Origin: Endomychus coccineus
Taxonomy: Eukaryota > Arthropoda > Insecta > Coleoptera > Endomychidae
Assembly: GCA_958510875.1 (NCBI GenBank)
Contig: CAUEHT010000005.1
Location: forward strand, 582,940 to 646,939
Length of the DNA: 64,000 nucleotides
Direction: 5' to 3'
Shown here: piece by piece, positions 63,629 through 64,000 of the stretch
Position numbering within the stretch: the stretch's first letter is position 1
Layout of the letters: the number at the start of each line of letters is the position of its first letter
Made by a program: the position numbers and the translations under genes
The notes under the pieces: generated by a model
Told to the model about the DNA's origin: nothing
Seen by the model: the letters and a program-made list of their open reading frames with translations, nothing else
Database searches by the model: none

Positions 63629-63928
63629 TTGAATTAGATTATTGTAAAGTTTCGAAAGATTGGAATCTATTTTGTCATTTACACAATTGTTCTTTTTAAT
63701 TTGAATAGATTCCAATATCAAACGTTTGTTGTCGTTTGTTTCAATATTTAAAATTTTTGTATTGTTGTAGTCCAATGTATGGTTAGTGTCTTTTACATGT
63801 TTATTGAGCGCAGTTGATGAATTTTTGGTATATTTGTGCCCATTCAACCTTTTTTCGAGGTATTGTGAAGATTGGCCAATGTATACCTTTTCGCAATCAA
63901 TAAACAATAAACATGTCAAAGACACTAA

Positions 63929-63986
<58 letters not shown>

Positions 63987-63994
63987 CCTTCGTA
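63617..63994 (-). pseudogene. GIY-YIG endonuclease domain of Penelope-like retroelement type, truncated
   Basis: A minus-strand frame is open from 63994; 102 codons from a GTG at 63925 encode a recognisable GIY-YIG domain: KVYIGQSSQYLEKR (YIG at 15-17, R26), TALNKHVKDTNH (39-50) and KRLILESIQIKK (67-78, with catalytic-type E72). This order is typical of the C-terminal endonuclease of Penelope-like elements, which nicks target DNA for retrotransposition. The first half of the motif (GIY) and all of the reverse transcriptase are absent: upstream is only an (AT)n tract and then a TGA at 63995-63997. The 3' end runs into the CA-rich tract of the inverted-repeat arm, so the fragment is cut at both sides. 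No intact gene remains. Confidence 0.75.
63931..63983. repeat. (AT)n microsatellite
   Basis: About 26 uninterrupted AT units, directly 5' (minus strand) of the GIY-YIG fragment. It is the likely site where the coding sequence was truncated or where slippage expanded. Confidence 0.95.
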
Positions 63995-64000
63995 TCATGC

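Overview
The window looks like animal nuclear DNA, most likely from an arthropod and probably an insect. There is no bacterial gene organisation. About 92% of it is one tandem satellite. The rest holds a FLYWCH/MULE-type DNA transposon, a Penelope-like GIY-YIG fragment, a long inverted-repeat element and microsatellites. The insect assignment is inference from the transposon families; the satellite itself was not recognised.

Positions 1-58738: a head-to-tail satellite of 141/142-bp monomers, about 415 copies, all in the same orientation. I saw no foreign insertion and no inversion. The two monomer lengths differ by one base after GAAA (GAAAG versus GAAACG). Monomers fall into several variants arranged in layered higher-order repeats (HORs): 3- and 7-mers near the left edge, a 21-mer (2946 bp), a 22-mer (3106 bp), a 34-mer offset (4814 bp), a 20-mer (2829 bp), an 18-mer (2548 bp) with an internal 4-mer (566 bp), and a 37-mer (5238 bp, with a 33-mer deletion form of 4670 bp). 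Several HOR boundaries are hybrid monomers, as expected from unequal exchange. Open frames of 60-101 codons in the array are by-products of a repeat length near 47 codons.

The main observation is that most monomers carry a perfect three-unit heat-shock element, nGAAnnTTCnnGAAn, written GGAAATTTCTAGAAA or GGAAATTTCCAGAAA. The array is therefore a natural set of several hundred evenly spaced candidate HSF sites. Some variants have lost the site at fixed HOR positions. A subset in the right half also carries TATCGATA, the DREF/BEAF-type motif.

Positions 58739-64000: the array stops abruptly at 58738, at the end of the palindrome GGAAATTTCC. A roughly 2-kb MULE relative follows (about 58859-60847) with short inverted termini, a possible 9-bp target duplication, and a transposase gene on the minus strand broken by two frame changes. 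Next is about 1.25 kb of AT-rich sequence without a recognisable gene. Then comes a foldback-like element whose arms of about 575 bp (62150-62723 and 63048-63628) enclose a 324-bp core with a frameshifted remnant of a Cys/His protein. The window closes with a 5'-truncated GIY-YIG domain of Penelope type beside an (AT)n tract. I see no intact host gene, tRNA, rRNA or CRISPR.
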